From assembly GCA_030612385.1 (NCBI GenBank), contig JAUWNZ010000002.1:1-20541 (forward strand): a stretch of DNA of 20,541 nucleotides, in the 5' to 3' direction. The notes below the pieces were generated by a model. The model made no database searches, was not told the origin of the DNA, and saw only the letters and a program-made list of their open reading frames with translations. Below are positions 1 through 7,241 of this stretch, piece after piece. Positions within the stretch are counted from its first letter, which is position 1. Every line of letters starts with the position of its first letter. The translations under genes were made by a program, and so were the position numbers. The stretch is from Pseudomonadota bacterium. Lineage in GTDB: Bacteria > Desulfobacterota > Syntrophia > Syntrophales > JADFWA01.

Positions 1-741
1 GACGCTGGAGATATGGACCAGCGATCGGGTGAGATGATACAGAGCATCCTTGATTTCAGAGATACTCTTGTTCGTGAGGTCATGATTTCAAGGACAGAGA
101 TGATTGCCATAAACAGTGACGCCACGATTAATGAGATACTCGACCTTATTATGAAGCATGGCCACACAAGAATGCCCGTTTACAGCGGCAGTATGGATAA
201 TATCGTAGGGATATTGAACGTAAAGGATCTTTTGAAATTCTGGTCGAGACAGGTTTCAGAGAGCGAGATTCTCTCAAACCTGAGAAAACCTTATTATATA
301 CCGGAAACAAAAAACATACGTCTTCTTCTCCATGAGCTGCAGCAGAAAAAGTACCACATGGCTGTCGTTATAGATGAGTATGGAGGAACATCAGGCCTGG
401 TTACCCTCGAAGATTTGATAGAGGAGATTGTGGGCGAGATTTATGACGAACACGAGGTGGAAGAAAAGAAGATAGTCGAACTTCCCGATGGTTATGCCCT
501 TGTAGACAGCAGAGTGGAGATCGAAGATATCAAAGAATATTTCGGCATGAATATCCCGGAAGGAAAGTTTGAGACTCTGGGTGGCTTGATCTTGTACATT
601 ATTGAAAAGGTGCCGGCTGCCGGAGAAGTTATTTGCCACGATGGTTTTGAGATGATAATTGAATCGGCGGACGAGAGAAGAATAAAGAAGGTAAAGATAA
701 AGAGGGTAGGGGAGACGACTGCTCAGGTAGATATAGGTTGA
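1..741 (+). CDS. CorC/HlyC-family CBS-domain protein, 5' truncated
   Basis: The frame is open from base 1, so the start lies outside the window; the ATG at 13 is internal, because the residues before and after it match the part of CorC-family proteins just before the first CBS domain. Visible domains: CBS 1 (from about VREVMISRTEM to the NVKDLLKF segment), CBS 2 (IPETKNIR through DEYGGTSGLVTLEDLIEEIVGEI), then a C-terminal CorC_HlyC transporter-associated domain (LPDGYALVDSRVEIEDI through the end). The family covers E. coli YbeX/CorC, linked to Mg2+/Co2+ efflux, and membrane-anchored hemolysin-like proteins with an N-terminal DUF21; which of these this is cannot be decided without the missing N-terminus. 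The next gene is lnt, and the ybeX-lnt order is also found in E. coli, which supports the assignment. It ends in TGA at 739-741 and is followed by 233 bp of repeat-rich spacer. Confidence 0.9.
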   Translation, partial: DAGDMDQRSGEMIQSILDFRDTLVREVMISRTEMIAINSDATINEILDLIMKHGHTRMPVYSGSMDNIVGILNVKDLLKFWSRQVSESEILSNLRKPYYIPETKNIRLLLHELQQKKYHMAVVIDEYGGTSGLVTLEDLIEEIVGEIYDEHEVEEKKIVELPDGYALVDSRVEIEDIKEYFGMNIPEGKFETLGGLILYIIEKVPAAGEVICHDGFEMIIESADERRIKKVKIKRVGETTAQVDIG

Positions 742-762
742 AGATAGATAGGCGGGTGGCAT

Positions 763-780
763 GGACAAACTCGTTTGTCC
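763..780. repeat. short perfect inverted repeat after corC
   Basis: GGACAAAC and GTTTGTCC are perfect 8-bp arms separated by only TC. It lies 22 bp after the corC stop. It could form a hairpin in RNA, but no T-run follows, so it is not a standard Rho-independent terminator. Further out, AGGCTGAA (795-802) and TTCAGCCT (935-942) form a wider inverted pair around the larger palindrome in the same spacer. Confidence 0.5.
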
Positions 781-816
781 GTGCGTAACTACTCAGGCTG
801 AAAGCTAAAGGCTTTT

Positions 817-865
817 GCCCTTCGACAGGCTCAGGGACCAGCGTACCCTGAGCTTGTCGAAGGGC
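817..865. repeat. REP-like palindrome in corC-lnt spacer
   Basis: Two 20-base arms (817-836 and 846-865) are reverse complements except for one G/A difference and enclose a 9-base loop. The arm core CCCTTCGACAGGCTCAGGG belongs to a type of palindrome that recurs between genes in many bacterial genomes (recalled, not searched). The structure would form a very stable hairpin in either transcript strand. It may act as a transcription attenuator or mRNA stabiliser between corC and lnt, or simply be a dispersed repeat. There is no T-run after it. Confidence 0.75.
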
Positions 866-974
866 GAAGTCTCATGCCGAAGCCATTTTTGCACGAATTT
901 TACAACTAAGGGCCTAATCTAACAGCCTTCAGTCTTCAGCCTAAACAACCTAAAAGAGGGGACTATATAGAAAA

Positions 975-2531
975 ATGTTTAATCACCGGGCACTGACACC
1001 CGTGAACCTGATTCTATCTGTAGCTTCGGGAGTTTTCCTCTTTCTTTCATTTCCCAAGTTTGGACTGAGCATTTTTGCCTGGTTTTCACTTGTGCCCCTT
1101 TTATATGCTCTCAGGACAAACAGACTTATAGAAGGGATGTTGACAGGCCTTATTACAGGGCTTGTATACAACATTGGAATAATTTACTGGGTTATCTTTG
1201 TAGTTGTAGGATATGGTCACCTTCCCATCTACCTTGGCGTGCCGGTCATGCTGCTCCTGGCGCTTTATTTGAGTGTCTATGTCTCCCTTTTCTCTGCAGG
1301 GGTAATTTTTTTTAGAGGAAGAGGTATCCCTGAGATAATCTCGGCGCCTCTTCTGTGGACATGCCTTGAATATGGAAAATCTTGTCTTCTTACAGGATTC
1401 CCCTGGGAAAACCTGGCCTACTCTCAGTATCTCAATACCTCCCTGATCCAAATTGCCGATATAACCGGTATATATGGGATAACCTTTTTGGCCGTCTTTA
1501 CAAATTGCGTTATCTATGATCTGATATCCGGTCGTGCCGGAAAGGGAAGGGCACTGTTGGAGGGGGTTACTGCCTGTATACTCGTAGCGCTGGTCTTTTA
1601 CTATGGTACGTTCAAGATCGACAGCTTAAAAGAGACTATAAAAGATGCAAAATCGGTTGAAGTTGCGCTGATTCAGGGCAATATTGACCAGAGTATAAAG
1701 TGGAATCCGCAGTATCAGAAAGAAACATTGAATATATATGAGGATTTGTCCTCAGGAACAATGCAATCGGGTCAGGGATTGGTTGTCTGGCCTGAAACTG
1801 CCGTCCCGTTTTTTTTCCAGAATGCGGATGACAGGCAAAAAGATATCCTGTGTCTTGCGGAAAAGTTGAAGTCTTACCTCCTGTTAGGCAGCCCAAGTTA
1901 TGTAAAAGAAAACAGGAGAGCATCCTTTTTGAACAGCGCTTATCTGATATCACCGGCCGGTGCTGTTGCAGGGAGATACGATAAGGTGCATCTGGTTCCT
2001 TATGGTGAATATGTGCCGTTGCATTCATTATTCCCCTTTTTGGATAAATTAGTAACTGGTGTCGGCGACTTTAAGTCCGGCAGGGGATACTATCCTCTTC
2101 TGATGGATGATGAAAAGATAGGCGTTCTTATATGTTTTGAAGGTATATTTCCTGAAATCAGCAGGGAGTACAGAAAAAATGGGGCCTCGCTGCTCGTAAA
2201 TATAACCAACGATGCCTGGTTCGGCAGGTCATCCGCCCCCTATCAGCATCTGTCTATGACAGTATTCAGGGCGGTGGAAAACCGGCTTTATATTGCAAGG
2301 GCGGCCAATACCGGGATAAGCGCCATAATAGGACCAACGGGAGAGATCATCTCGAAAACGGAATTGTTCGAGCGGACAGCGCTTACCGGGACAGTAAAAT
2401 TTATCGATTACGAGACCTTTTATTCAAAGTATGGTGATATATTTATCTGGTCTTGCTTTTTCTTATTATTTTTGCTTTTTTTAATTTCAATTTTCAGGAG
2501 GAGAAAAGAGAATGATCGAAGATTTGTCTGA
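975..2531 (+). CDS. lnt: Apolipoprotein N-acyltransferase
   Basis: 518 aa, close to E. coli Lnt (512 aa). Lnt transfers an acyl chain from phospholipid to the N-terminal cysteine of diacylated lipoproteins in the inner membrane, the last step of lipoprotein maturation before Lol sorting. The N-terminal ~210 residues are hydrophobic with several membrane segments. The periplasmic nitrilase-like domain follows (from about VEVALIQGNIDQSIKW), and one membrane segment closes the C-terminus before a basic tail. The nitrilase triad is in place: Glu274 (VVWPETAVPF), Lys337 (GRYDKVHLVPYGEYVP) and Cys387 (GVLICFEGIFPE). A purine-rich GAGGGGAC lies about 12 bases before the ATG. The end overlaps the prfB start by 20 nt, so the two are probably co-transcribed. 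The downstream lipoprotein transglycosylase is a plausible substrate. Confidence 0.96.
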   Translation: MFNHRALTPVNLILSVASGVFLFLSFPKFGLSIFAWFSLVPLLYALRTNRLIEGMLTGLITGLVYNIGIIYWVIFVVVGYGHLPIYLGVPVMLLLALYLSVYVSLFSAGVIFFRGRGIPEIISAPLLWTCLEYGKSCLLTGFPWENLAYSQYLNTSLIQIADITGIYGITFLAVFTNCVIYDLISGRAGKGRALLEGVTACILVALVFYYGTFKIDSLKETIKDAKSVEVALIQGNIDQSIKWNPQYQKETLNIYEDLSSGTMQSGQGLVVWPETAVPFFFQNADDRQKDILCLAEKLKSYLLLGSPSYVKENRRASFLNSAYLISPAGAVAGRYDKVHLVPYGEYVPLHSLFPFLDKLVTGVGDFKSGRGYYPLLMDDEKIGVLICFEGIFPEISREYRKNGASLLVNITNDAWFGRSSAPYQHLSMTVFRAVENRLYIARAANTGISAIIGPTGEIISKTELFERTALTGTVKFIDYETFYSKYGDIFIWSCFFLLFLLFLISIFRRRKENDRRFV

Positions 2532-3619
2532 AGCTATAAGAGATTTAAATAAAAGAATTGACAGTCTCAGAGGTTGTCTTTGACATAGATAACAAGGAGA
2601 GAGAGATAAAGGAGCTTGAAAAGTGTTCCATGAAAGAAGATTTCTGGGGTGACCCCGAAAAAGCCGGAAAGGTATTGAAGAAAAAAACTCAATTGGCTGC
2701 TGCCGTTGAAAAGGTGAAGGAGTATGAAAATACTATCGAGGATATTGGAGTCCTTTTTGAACTGGCCGGAGAAGAAAATGACGGAGAAGCGCTGGAGGAG
2801 GTCAGAAATGATCTTGACAAGCTTGAAGCTTCAGTAAAGAATGAAGAATTCAAGATGATGCTGGACAGTGAGCAGGATTCGATGAATGCCATCATGTCGA
2901 TTCATGCCGGCGCCGGCGGCACCGAGGCTCAGGACTGGGCGGAAATGCTTTTGAGGATGTATCTGAGATGGGCAGAGAGAAGGGGATTTTCCGCAAGTAT
3001 CATCGACCTGCAACCGGGGGACGAGGCGGGTGTAAAGAGTGTCACGATGACCATTGAAGGTGAGTATGCCTATGGTTATGCCAGGGCGGAGGTCGGAATA
3101 CACAGGCTTGTGCGCATATCTCCTTTTGATGCCGGTGGACGGAGACATACTTCCTTTGCATCTGTATTTGTATATCCCGAGGTGGATGATGAGATAGTGG
3201 TGGAGATCGATGAAAAGGATCTGAGAATAGATACATACAGGTCTACCGGAGCCGGGGGACAACATGTAAACAAGACTGACTCAGCCGTCAGGATTACCCA
3301 TATTCCTACAGGGGTTGTTGTGCAGTGCCAGAATGAAAGGTCCCAGCATAAGAACAAGGCTATGGCGATGAAGGTTTTAAAATCAAGGCTCTTTGATCTC
3401 AGACTCCAGGAACAGAATGAGAAGTTAAGTGAGATGAGTAAGTCGAAAAAAGGAATTTCCTGGGGAAGCCAGATACGCTCGTATGTGCTTCACCCCTATA
3501 AAATGGTTAAAGATCACAGGACAAATATTGAGATTGGAAATGCCGATAGTGTCCTGGATGGGAATATAGATGTCTTTATTGAGGCATATCTACAGTGGTC
3601 AGTGATCAGTGGTCAGTGA
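2512..3619 (+). CDS. prfB: Peptide chain release factor 2 (programmed +1 frameshift)
   Basis: RF2 recognises UAA and UGA stop codons and triggers peptide release. Translation starts at ATG 2512 behind a strong AGGAGG (2496-2501), inside the end of lnt. It reads 23 codons ending SLRGCL to an in-frame TGA at 2581-2583, then must shift +1 to continue with GAC at 2582. The product is then 368 aa, against 365 in E. coli. The continuation carries the RF2 anticodon-like SPF tripeptide (RISPFDAGGRRHTSF) and the catalytic GGQ loop (STGAGGQHVNKTDSAVRI). Starting at the TTG at 2558 in the second frame would lose the conserved N-terminus and has no reason to be preferred. The last residues (LQWSVISGQ) come from a short repeat and are not typical of RF2. 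Confidence 0.96.
2569..2584 (+). promoter_or_regulatory. RF2 autoregulatory +1 frameshift site
   Basis: AGAGGTTGTCTTTGAC aligns base for base in layout with the E. coli prfB site: a Shine-Dalgarno-like AGAGGT (2569-2574), a 3-nt spacer, the slippery CTT (2578-2580), then TGA followed by C (2581-2584). When RF2 is scarce, the ribosome pauses at UGA, slips from CUU to UUU, and makes more RF2. The internal Shine-Dalgarno is weaker here than the AGGGGG of E. coli. Confidence 0.95.
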
Positions 3620-3655
3620 ACAGTATTTTCTGCCCACTGTGCCCACTGACCACTG
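3593..3655. repeat. GTCAGTG-type inverted repeat over the prfB end
   Basis: CAGTGGTCAGTG occurs at 3593-3604 and again at 3607-3618, and its exact reverse complement CACTGACCACTG is at 3644-3655. Either left copy can pair with the right arm. The prfB stop codon (3617-3619) lies inside the second left copy. A run of seven A follows on the + strand, just before the Shine-Dalgarno of the next gene, so the hairpin plus T-run would read as a terminator only on the minus strand. Confidence 0.8.
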
Positions 3656-3673
3656 AAAAAAAGGAGTTCCTAA

Positions 3674-5473
3674 ATGAAACGACTGAAGATTTTATTATTA
3701 TTAACAATACCCTGTCTTTTTTTCCTTGCCTGCTCGTATCCAATGCGGACAATCTCCGGAATATCTTTGAACCACCATCCAAAAGATATTCTTTCGACCG
3801 ATAAAAAAACAGGCGAGAAACAGTGCAAGGCAGATGTCAAAACCGCGGTTGATGAAACAACAGAAAAAACACAGCAGAAGAAAGAGGAGAAGACCGAAAA
3901 TGGTAAAGTAAACAAAAAAGTGAAAAATCATGAGCAGGAGACCATGGATGAAGCCCTTGACCTGCTCGGTGAGTCCCAGGATTCCTGGGAAAAAGGAGAC
4001 CTTGAAAGCGCCTTGAAATCACTGGATAAGGCGTATGAGCTCATACTGGATGTCAATGGGAACCTGGATATCTCCAGGCAAAAGGATGACCTGCGTTTCA
4101 TGATATCCAAACGCATCCTGGAAATTTACGCCTCAAGATACACTGTCGCAACGGGAAATGGAAGTGAAATACCGCTTATTATAAATGAAGCCGTTAAAAA
4201 GGAAATTCAACGTTATACTACTTCAGACCGCAATTTTTTTATAAGGTCTTACCGGCGCTCCGGCCTTTACCGTCCAATTATCCTGAAATATCTGAAAGAG
4301 GCGGGGCTGCCTGAGGAGCTTTCCTGGCTGCCGCTGGTCGAAAGCGGGTTTAAAATTAAGGCGCTTTCAAGCGCCCGCGCCCTTGGATTGTGGCAATTCA
4401 TTCCTTCGACAGGTTATAAATTCAGTCTCAAGCGTGACCGTTTCGTGGATGAACGGATGGATGTGGAAAAATCGACAAAGGCGGCAATTGCCTATCTTAA
4501 AGAACTTCATGGAATGTTTGGAGACTGGACGACGGTGCTTGCCGCTTACAATTGCGGTGAAGGAAGGGTTTTAAGAGTCATATCAAGACAGCATGTTAAT
4601 TATCTTGACGACTTCTGGGATCTTTACCGCCGGCTGCCTTATGAAACCGCGCGTTATGTTCCCCGTTTTCTCGCAACGCTTCATATCATTAAAGATCCGG
4701 ATAGATATGGGATGGATCTAAGTGACAATCCGGAAGGCCGGCTTACTTATGAGACGGTTGAGACGAACAGGTGTATGCGTTTGCGAGACGTTGCCCTCTA
4801 TCTGAATATTCCGGTGAAAACATTAAAGTCGCTCAATCCGGAACTCAGGTATGAAATAACGCCTGACAGGGAATACGCGTTGAAAGTTCCCCCTGGAGCG
4901 GGGGAGCAGTTTGTTCTGATTGCTGGAAAGATCCCCAAAGCAAAAGCGCCCAGCCCCACTTATGTAAGGCACAGGATAAAAAGGGGCGAGTCGCTTTCCG
5001 TCATTGCCAAAAAATATAGAAGCTCTGTGCGGGCCATAATGGCCTATAACAATCTGAAGAGCAAGCATAGAATCAGAGAGGGACAGCGGTTGAGGATTCC
5101 AATGCGTGGTTATGGCTATTTCCAACCGGCAACGAAAAAACGCGTCAGAGTCAGCAAGATTCTCTTAACCGGCAAGATCATCGAGTACAGGGTAAAGCAT
5201 GGGGATTCACTCTGGTCTCTGGCAAGATATTTCAACACGACCGTTTCTGAAATAAAAAGGATTAACAACCTTCGGAGCGCTAAACTTGGGATAGATCAGG
5301 TCCTACGGATTAAGAGTCGCGTTGCTGAACGAACATATACAGTTCGAAAGGGGGATAACCTCGCCATGATTGCCAAACAAGAGGGGACCAGCTTAAATTC
5401 CATTTTAAAACTCAACGGCCTTAGCCGTAACTCTCACATTTATCCCGGTCAGGTCGTAATTGTGAAAAGATAG
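3674..5473 (+). CDS. MltD-like membrane-bound lytic transglycosylase with three LysM repeats (lipoprotein)
   Basis: 599 aa. The product would cleave the MurNAc-GlcNAc bond of peptidoglycan with 1,6-anhydro product formation. A lipoprotein signal (MKRLKILLLL... lipobox FLAC, Cys20) places it at the envelope and fits Lnt nearby. Residues about 25-110 are a charged, Lys/Glu-rich linker. The SLT domain spans about 190-310, with catalytic Glu223 in LVESGF, the following GLWQFIPSTG motif, and AAYNCGEGRV. Three LysM peptidoglycan-binding repeats follow at about 430-477, 505-549 and 555-598, each with the (G)(D/E)(S/N)L core. E. coli MltD is shorter (452 aa) with two LysM repeats. AAGGAG (3661-3666) lies 7 nt before the ATG, which fixes the start. 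It is 54 bp after prfB and converges on rmuC. Confidence 0.93.
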   Translation: MKRLKILLLLTIPCLFFLACSYPMRTISGISLNHHPKDILSTDKKTGEKQCKADVKTAVDETTEKTQQKKEEKTENGKVNKKVKNHEQETMDEALDLLGESQDSWEKGDLESALKSLDKAYELILDVNGNLDISRQKDDLRFMISKRILEIYASRYTVATGNGSEIPLIINEAVKKEIQRYTTSDRNFFIRSYRRSGLYRPIILKYLKEAGLPEELSWLPLVESGFKIKALSSARALGLWQFIPSTGYKFSLKRDRFVDERMDVEKSTKAAIAYLKELHGMFGDWTTVLAAYNCGEGRVLRVISRQHVNYLDDFWDLYRRLPYETARYVPRFLATLHIIKDPDRYGMDLSDNPEGRLTYETVETNRCMRLRDVALYLNIPVKTLKSLNPELRYEITPDREYALKVPPGAGEQFVLIAGKIPKAKAPSPTYVRHRIKRGESLSVIAKKYRSSVRAIMAYNNLKSKHRIREGQRLRIPMRGYGYFQPATKKRVRVSKILLTGKIIEYRVKHGDSLWSLARYFNTTVSEIKRINNLRSAKLGIDQVLRIKSRVAERTYTVRKGDNLAMIAKQEGTSLNSILKLNGLSRNSHIYPGQVVIVKR

Positions 5474-5574
5474 GCAAACTAATCAGGTAAGCGTTCACCG
5501 AACGTTGAAATTAGAAATTAGAAATTGGGTCTTCATGCTTTTGTATTGAGAGCTTTGCATAACGTCCCCTTTCT

Positions 5575-5643
5575 GTCATTCCCACGAAAGTGGGAATCCA
5601 TAACGAGTTGAAAATACTGGATTCCCATTTGCACGGGAATGAC
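5575..5643. repeat. GTCATTCCC...GGGAATGAC palindromic repeat
   Basis: The outer arms GTCATTCCC (5575-5583) and GGGAATGAC (5635-5643) are exact reverse complements. Inside are two smaller hairpins, ATTCCCACGAAAGTGGGAAT on the left and ATTCCCATTTGCACGGGAAT on the right. This layout is a common dispersed intergenic palindrome in bacterial genomes (recalled, not searched). Confidence 0.75.
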
Positions 5644-5664
5644 TATTTAAACTATTTATGTATC

Positions 5665-5745
5665 AGCTCAATAAATCAGGGTAGGGGAGGTTTTAACCTC
5701 CCAATGTGGGCGACTAAAGTCGCCCCTACCCCTATTTATTGAGCT
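5665..5745. repeat. Nested 81-bp cruciform-type palindrome
   Basis: The outer arms pair AGCTCAATAAAT...GGTAGGGG with CCCCTACC...ATTTATTGAGCT, interrupted by a few bases. The centre carries two further perfect hairpins: GAGGTTTTAACCTC and GGGCGACTAAAGTCGCCC. The whole can fold as a three-way cruciform. Its strength and position between convergent genes suit a bidirectional terminator, but the ordered internal hairpins look like a dispersed repeat family. Confidence 0.75.
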
Positions 5746-5925
5746 ATTACCTATTTATTACAAAATTCATTCAAATGTCTGGTATTGTTGATGAATGTAT
5801 TCAAATTTGTTCCACTTATCAAAGTCGTGCCAGATCATATCTGACAACGCTTCTGCCGATTTGTAAACATCCAACTCGTAAACTCGTTTCCTCTCTCCCA
5901 AATTTCTACTTTCCAATTTCAAGTT

Positions 5926-7212
5926 TTAATCTGATTCATCCTTAGAAAAACCCAAAACTTCCTCAGAAGAATCAGCCGGCAGTTGTTCGACATCACGGAG
6001 CTTGCGGGTTATGGCCCTTGTCCTAACATCGGTCTGATCAATTGTGTTAGAGGCCGCAGTCAACTGTTTTTTGACCTTGTCTAAGATGCCGCCGAATTTG
6101 CCAAATTCAGTCTTGACGGCGGCGAGCACATTCCAGACCTCGGAGGATCGTTTTTCAATGGCCAGCGTTCGGAACCCCATACGCAGACTGTTCAGAATCG
6201 CTGAGAGTGTTGTTGGGCCGGCAATGACAACCCGATAGTTTTGCTGGATCTTTTCGATCTGGCCGGGTTGACGAAGGACTTCGGAATAGAGACCCTCGGT
6301 AGGTAAAAACATGATGGCAAAATCGGTGGTCCCGGGAGGATTGAGATATTTGTCATGTATGTCCTTCGCTGAGTTTTGCACTGTTCGGATAAGCGCGGCT
6401 GTTGCTTTCTGCACGGCATCAGCATCGGCAGCGTCCGCGGCATCGGCAAGTCGCAGATAGTCCTCCTGTGGAAACTTTGAGTCGATTGGCAGCCAGACGC
6501 AGGAATCCGGGTTGTCATCAGAGCCGGGCAACCGGATTGCGTACTCGACAATATCCCGGGAACCTTCCCGGATCTGAACATTTTTGTCGTATTGATCGGG
6601 TGTAAGGATTTGCTCCAGAATGGTCCCTAACTGCACCTCGCCCCAGGCGCCTCGCGCCTTTACGTTTGTAAGCATGCGCTTGAGATCTCCAACGCCGGTC
6701 GCCAGTGTCTGCATCTCTCCAAGACCATGCTGTACCGCCTCAAGACGTTCACTGACGATCTTGAATGACTCGCCAAGACGCTTTTCCAACGTGCTTTGCA
6801 GTTTATCATCCACGGTCTGTCGCATCTGATCAAGTTTTTTCTCATTGCCTTGCTGCAAATGCTTTAACTGCATGTCAATCGTGTTGCGAAACTTTTCGAT
6901 TCTAATTTCGTTCGAATCGGTAAGTTCCCTGATTCGCTTCCCTACCGACTCAAGATACTCCGTTTGCAACCTGCCCATCTCGCCCATAGTCCCGGCCATT
7001 GTTTCTGTTGAAGATTTCTGGCCGGTCGTTACCTCTTCACGCAGGTTTCGCGCCTCTTTTGCCGACTCCTCCCGGGCGGAACGGAATTCATCGCGAATAG
7101 CCTTATCAAGTTGCCCACCTCCACGCGCAGATAATCTTATCAGGAGTATCAACAATAAAATGACCGAAAGCGCCGGAAAAATAATCGAAAGCCAAGCTGG
7201 AAAAATACTCAT
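5926..7212 (-). CDS. rmuC: RmuC-family DNA recombination protein
   Basis: 428 aa. Layout is typical of RmuC: an N-terminal membrane segment (about residues 6-28), a long charged coiled coil (about 35-170), then the RmuC core, distantly related to restriction-type nuclease folds. Core signatures visible: GAWGE (188-192), LPIDSKFPQEDY (Asp244, Lys246), FLPTEGLYSEV, and a C-terminal stretch IEKRSSEVW. In E. coli, loss of RmuC raises inversion at short inverted repeats, so it is thought to process DNA secondary structures; its biochemical activity is not settled. GGAGAAGG lies just upstream of the ATG. It begins 29 bp after the end of the restriction gene on the same strand, so it is probably the last gene of the restriction operon. 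It could act on DNA ends left by restriction, which is inference. Confidence 0.92.
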   Translation of the reverse strand: MSIFPAWLSIIFPALSVILLLILLIRLSARGGGQLDKAIRDEFRSAREESAKEARNLREEVTTGQKSSTETMAGTMGEMGRLQTEYLESVGKRIRELTDSNEIRIEKFRNTIDMQLKHLQQGNEKKLDQMRQTVDDKLQSTLEKRLGESFKIVSERLEAVQHGLGEMQTLATGVGDLKRMLTNVKARGAWGEVQLGTILEQILTPDQYDKNVQIREGSRDIVEYAIRLPGSDDNPDSCVWLPIDSKFPQEDYLRLADAADAADADAVQKATAALIRTVQNSAKDIHDKYLNPPGTTDFAIMFLPTEGLYSEVLRQPGQIEKIQQNYRVVIAGPTTLSAILNSLRMGFRTLAIEKRSSEVWNVLAAVKTEFGKFGGILDKVKKQLTAASNTIDQTDVRTRAITRKLRDVEQLPADSSEEVLGFSKDESD

Positions 7213-7241
7213 AATACAGCCTTCTCCCTATAGAGATGGAG

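Larger units (their letters stand above)
5505..5922. mobile_element. MITE-like non-coding segment with imperfect terminal inverted repeats
   Basis: The left end (5505-5529, containing the tandem GAAATTA GAAATTA GAAATTG) and the right end (5897-5922) are imperfect reverse complements: both read TTGAAATT, then GAAA, then AGAAATT and GGG, with a few mismatches and one length difference. Between them are two nested palindrome clusters described separately. No transposase and no clear target-site duplication are visible. The segment fills the space between the convergent mltD-like and rmuC genes and ends 3 bp from the rmuC stop, so it may equally serve as a bidirectional transcription barrier. The remaining bases (about 5746-5896) hold no convincing gene. 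Confidence 0.45.

Noticed and set aside
3593..3660. Rho-independent terminator after prfB
   Set aside because: On the + strand the hairpin is followed by A, not T, so it does not terminate prfB transcription in the classical way.
5507..5527. Three tandem GAAATT(A/G) heptamers as a possible CRISPR or iteron array
   Set aside because: Units are only 7 bp with no spacers, and the stretch is better explained as one arm of an imperfect inverted repeat.
5739..5945. 68-codon plus-strand open frame between mltD and rmuC
   Set aside because: It starts inside the palindrome cluster, has no Shine-Dalgarno, runs through the right terminal repeat into the end of rmuC, and reads as low-complexity text.
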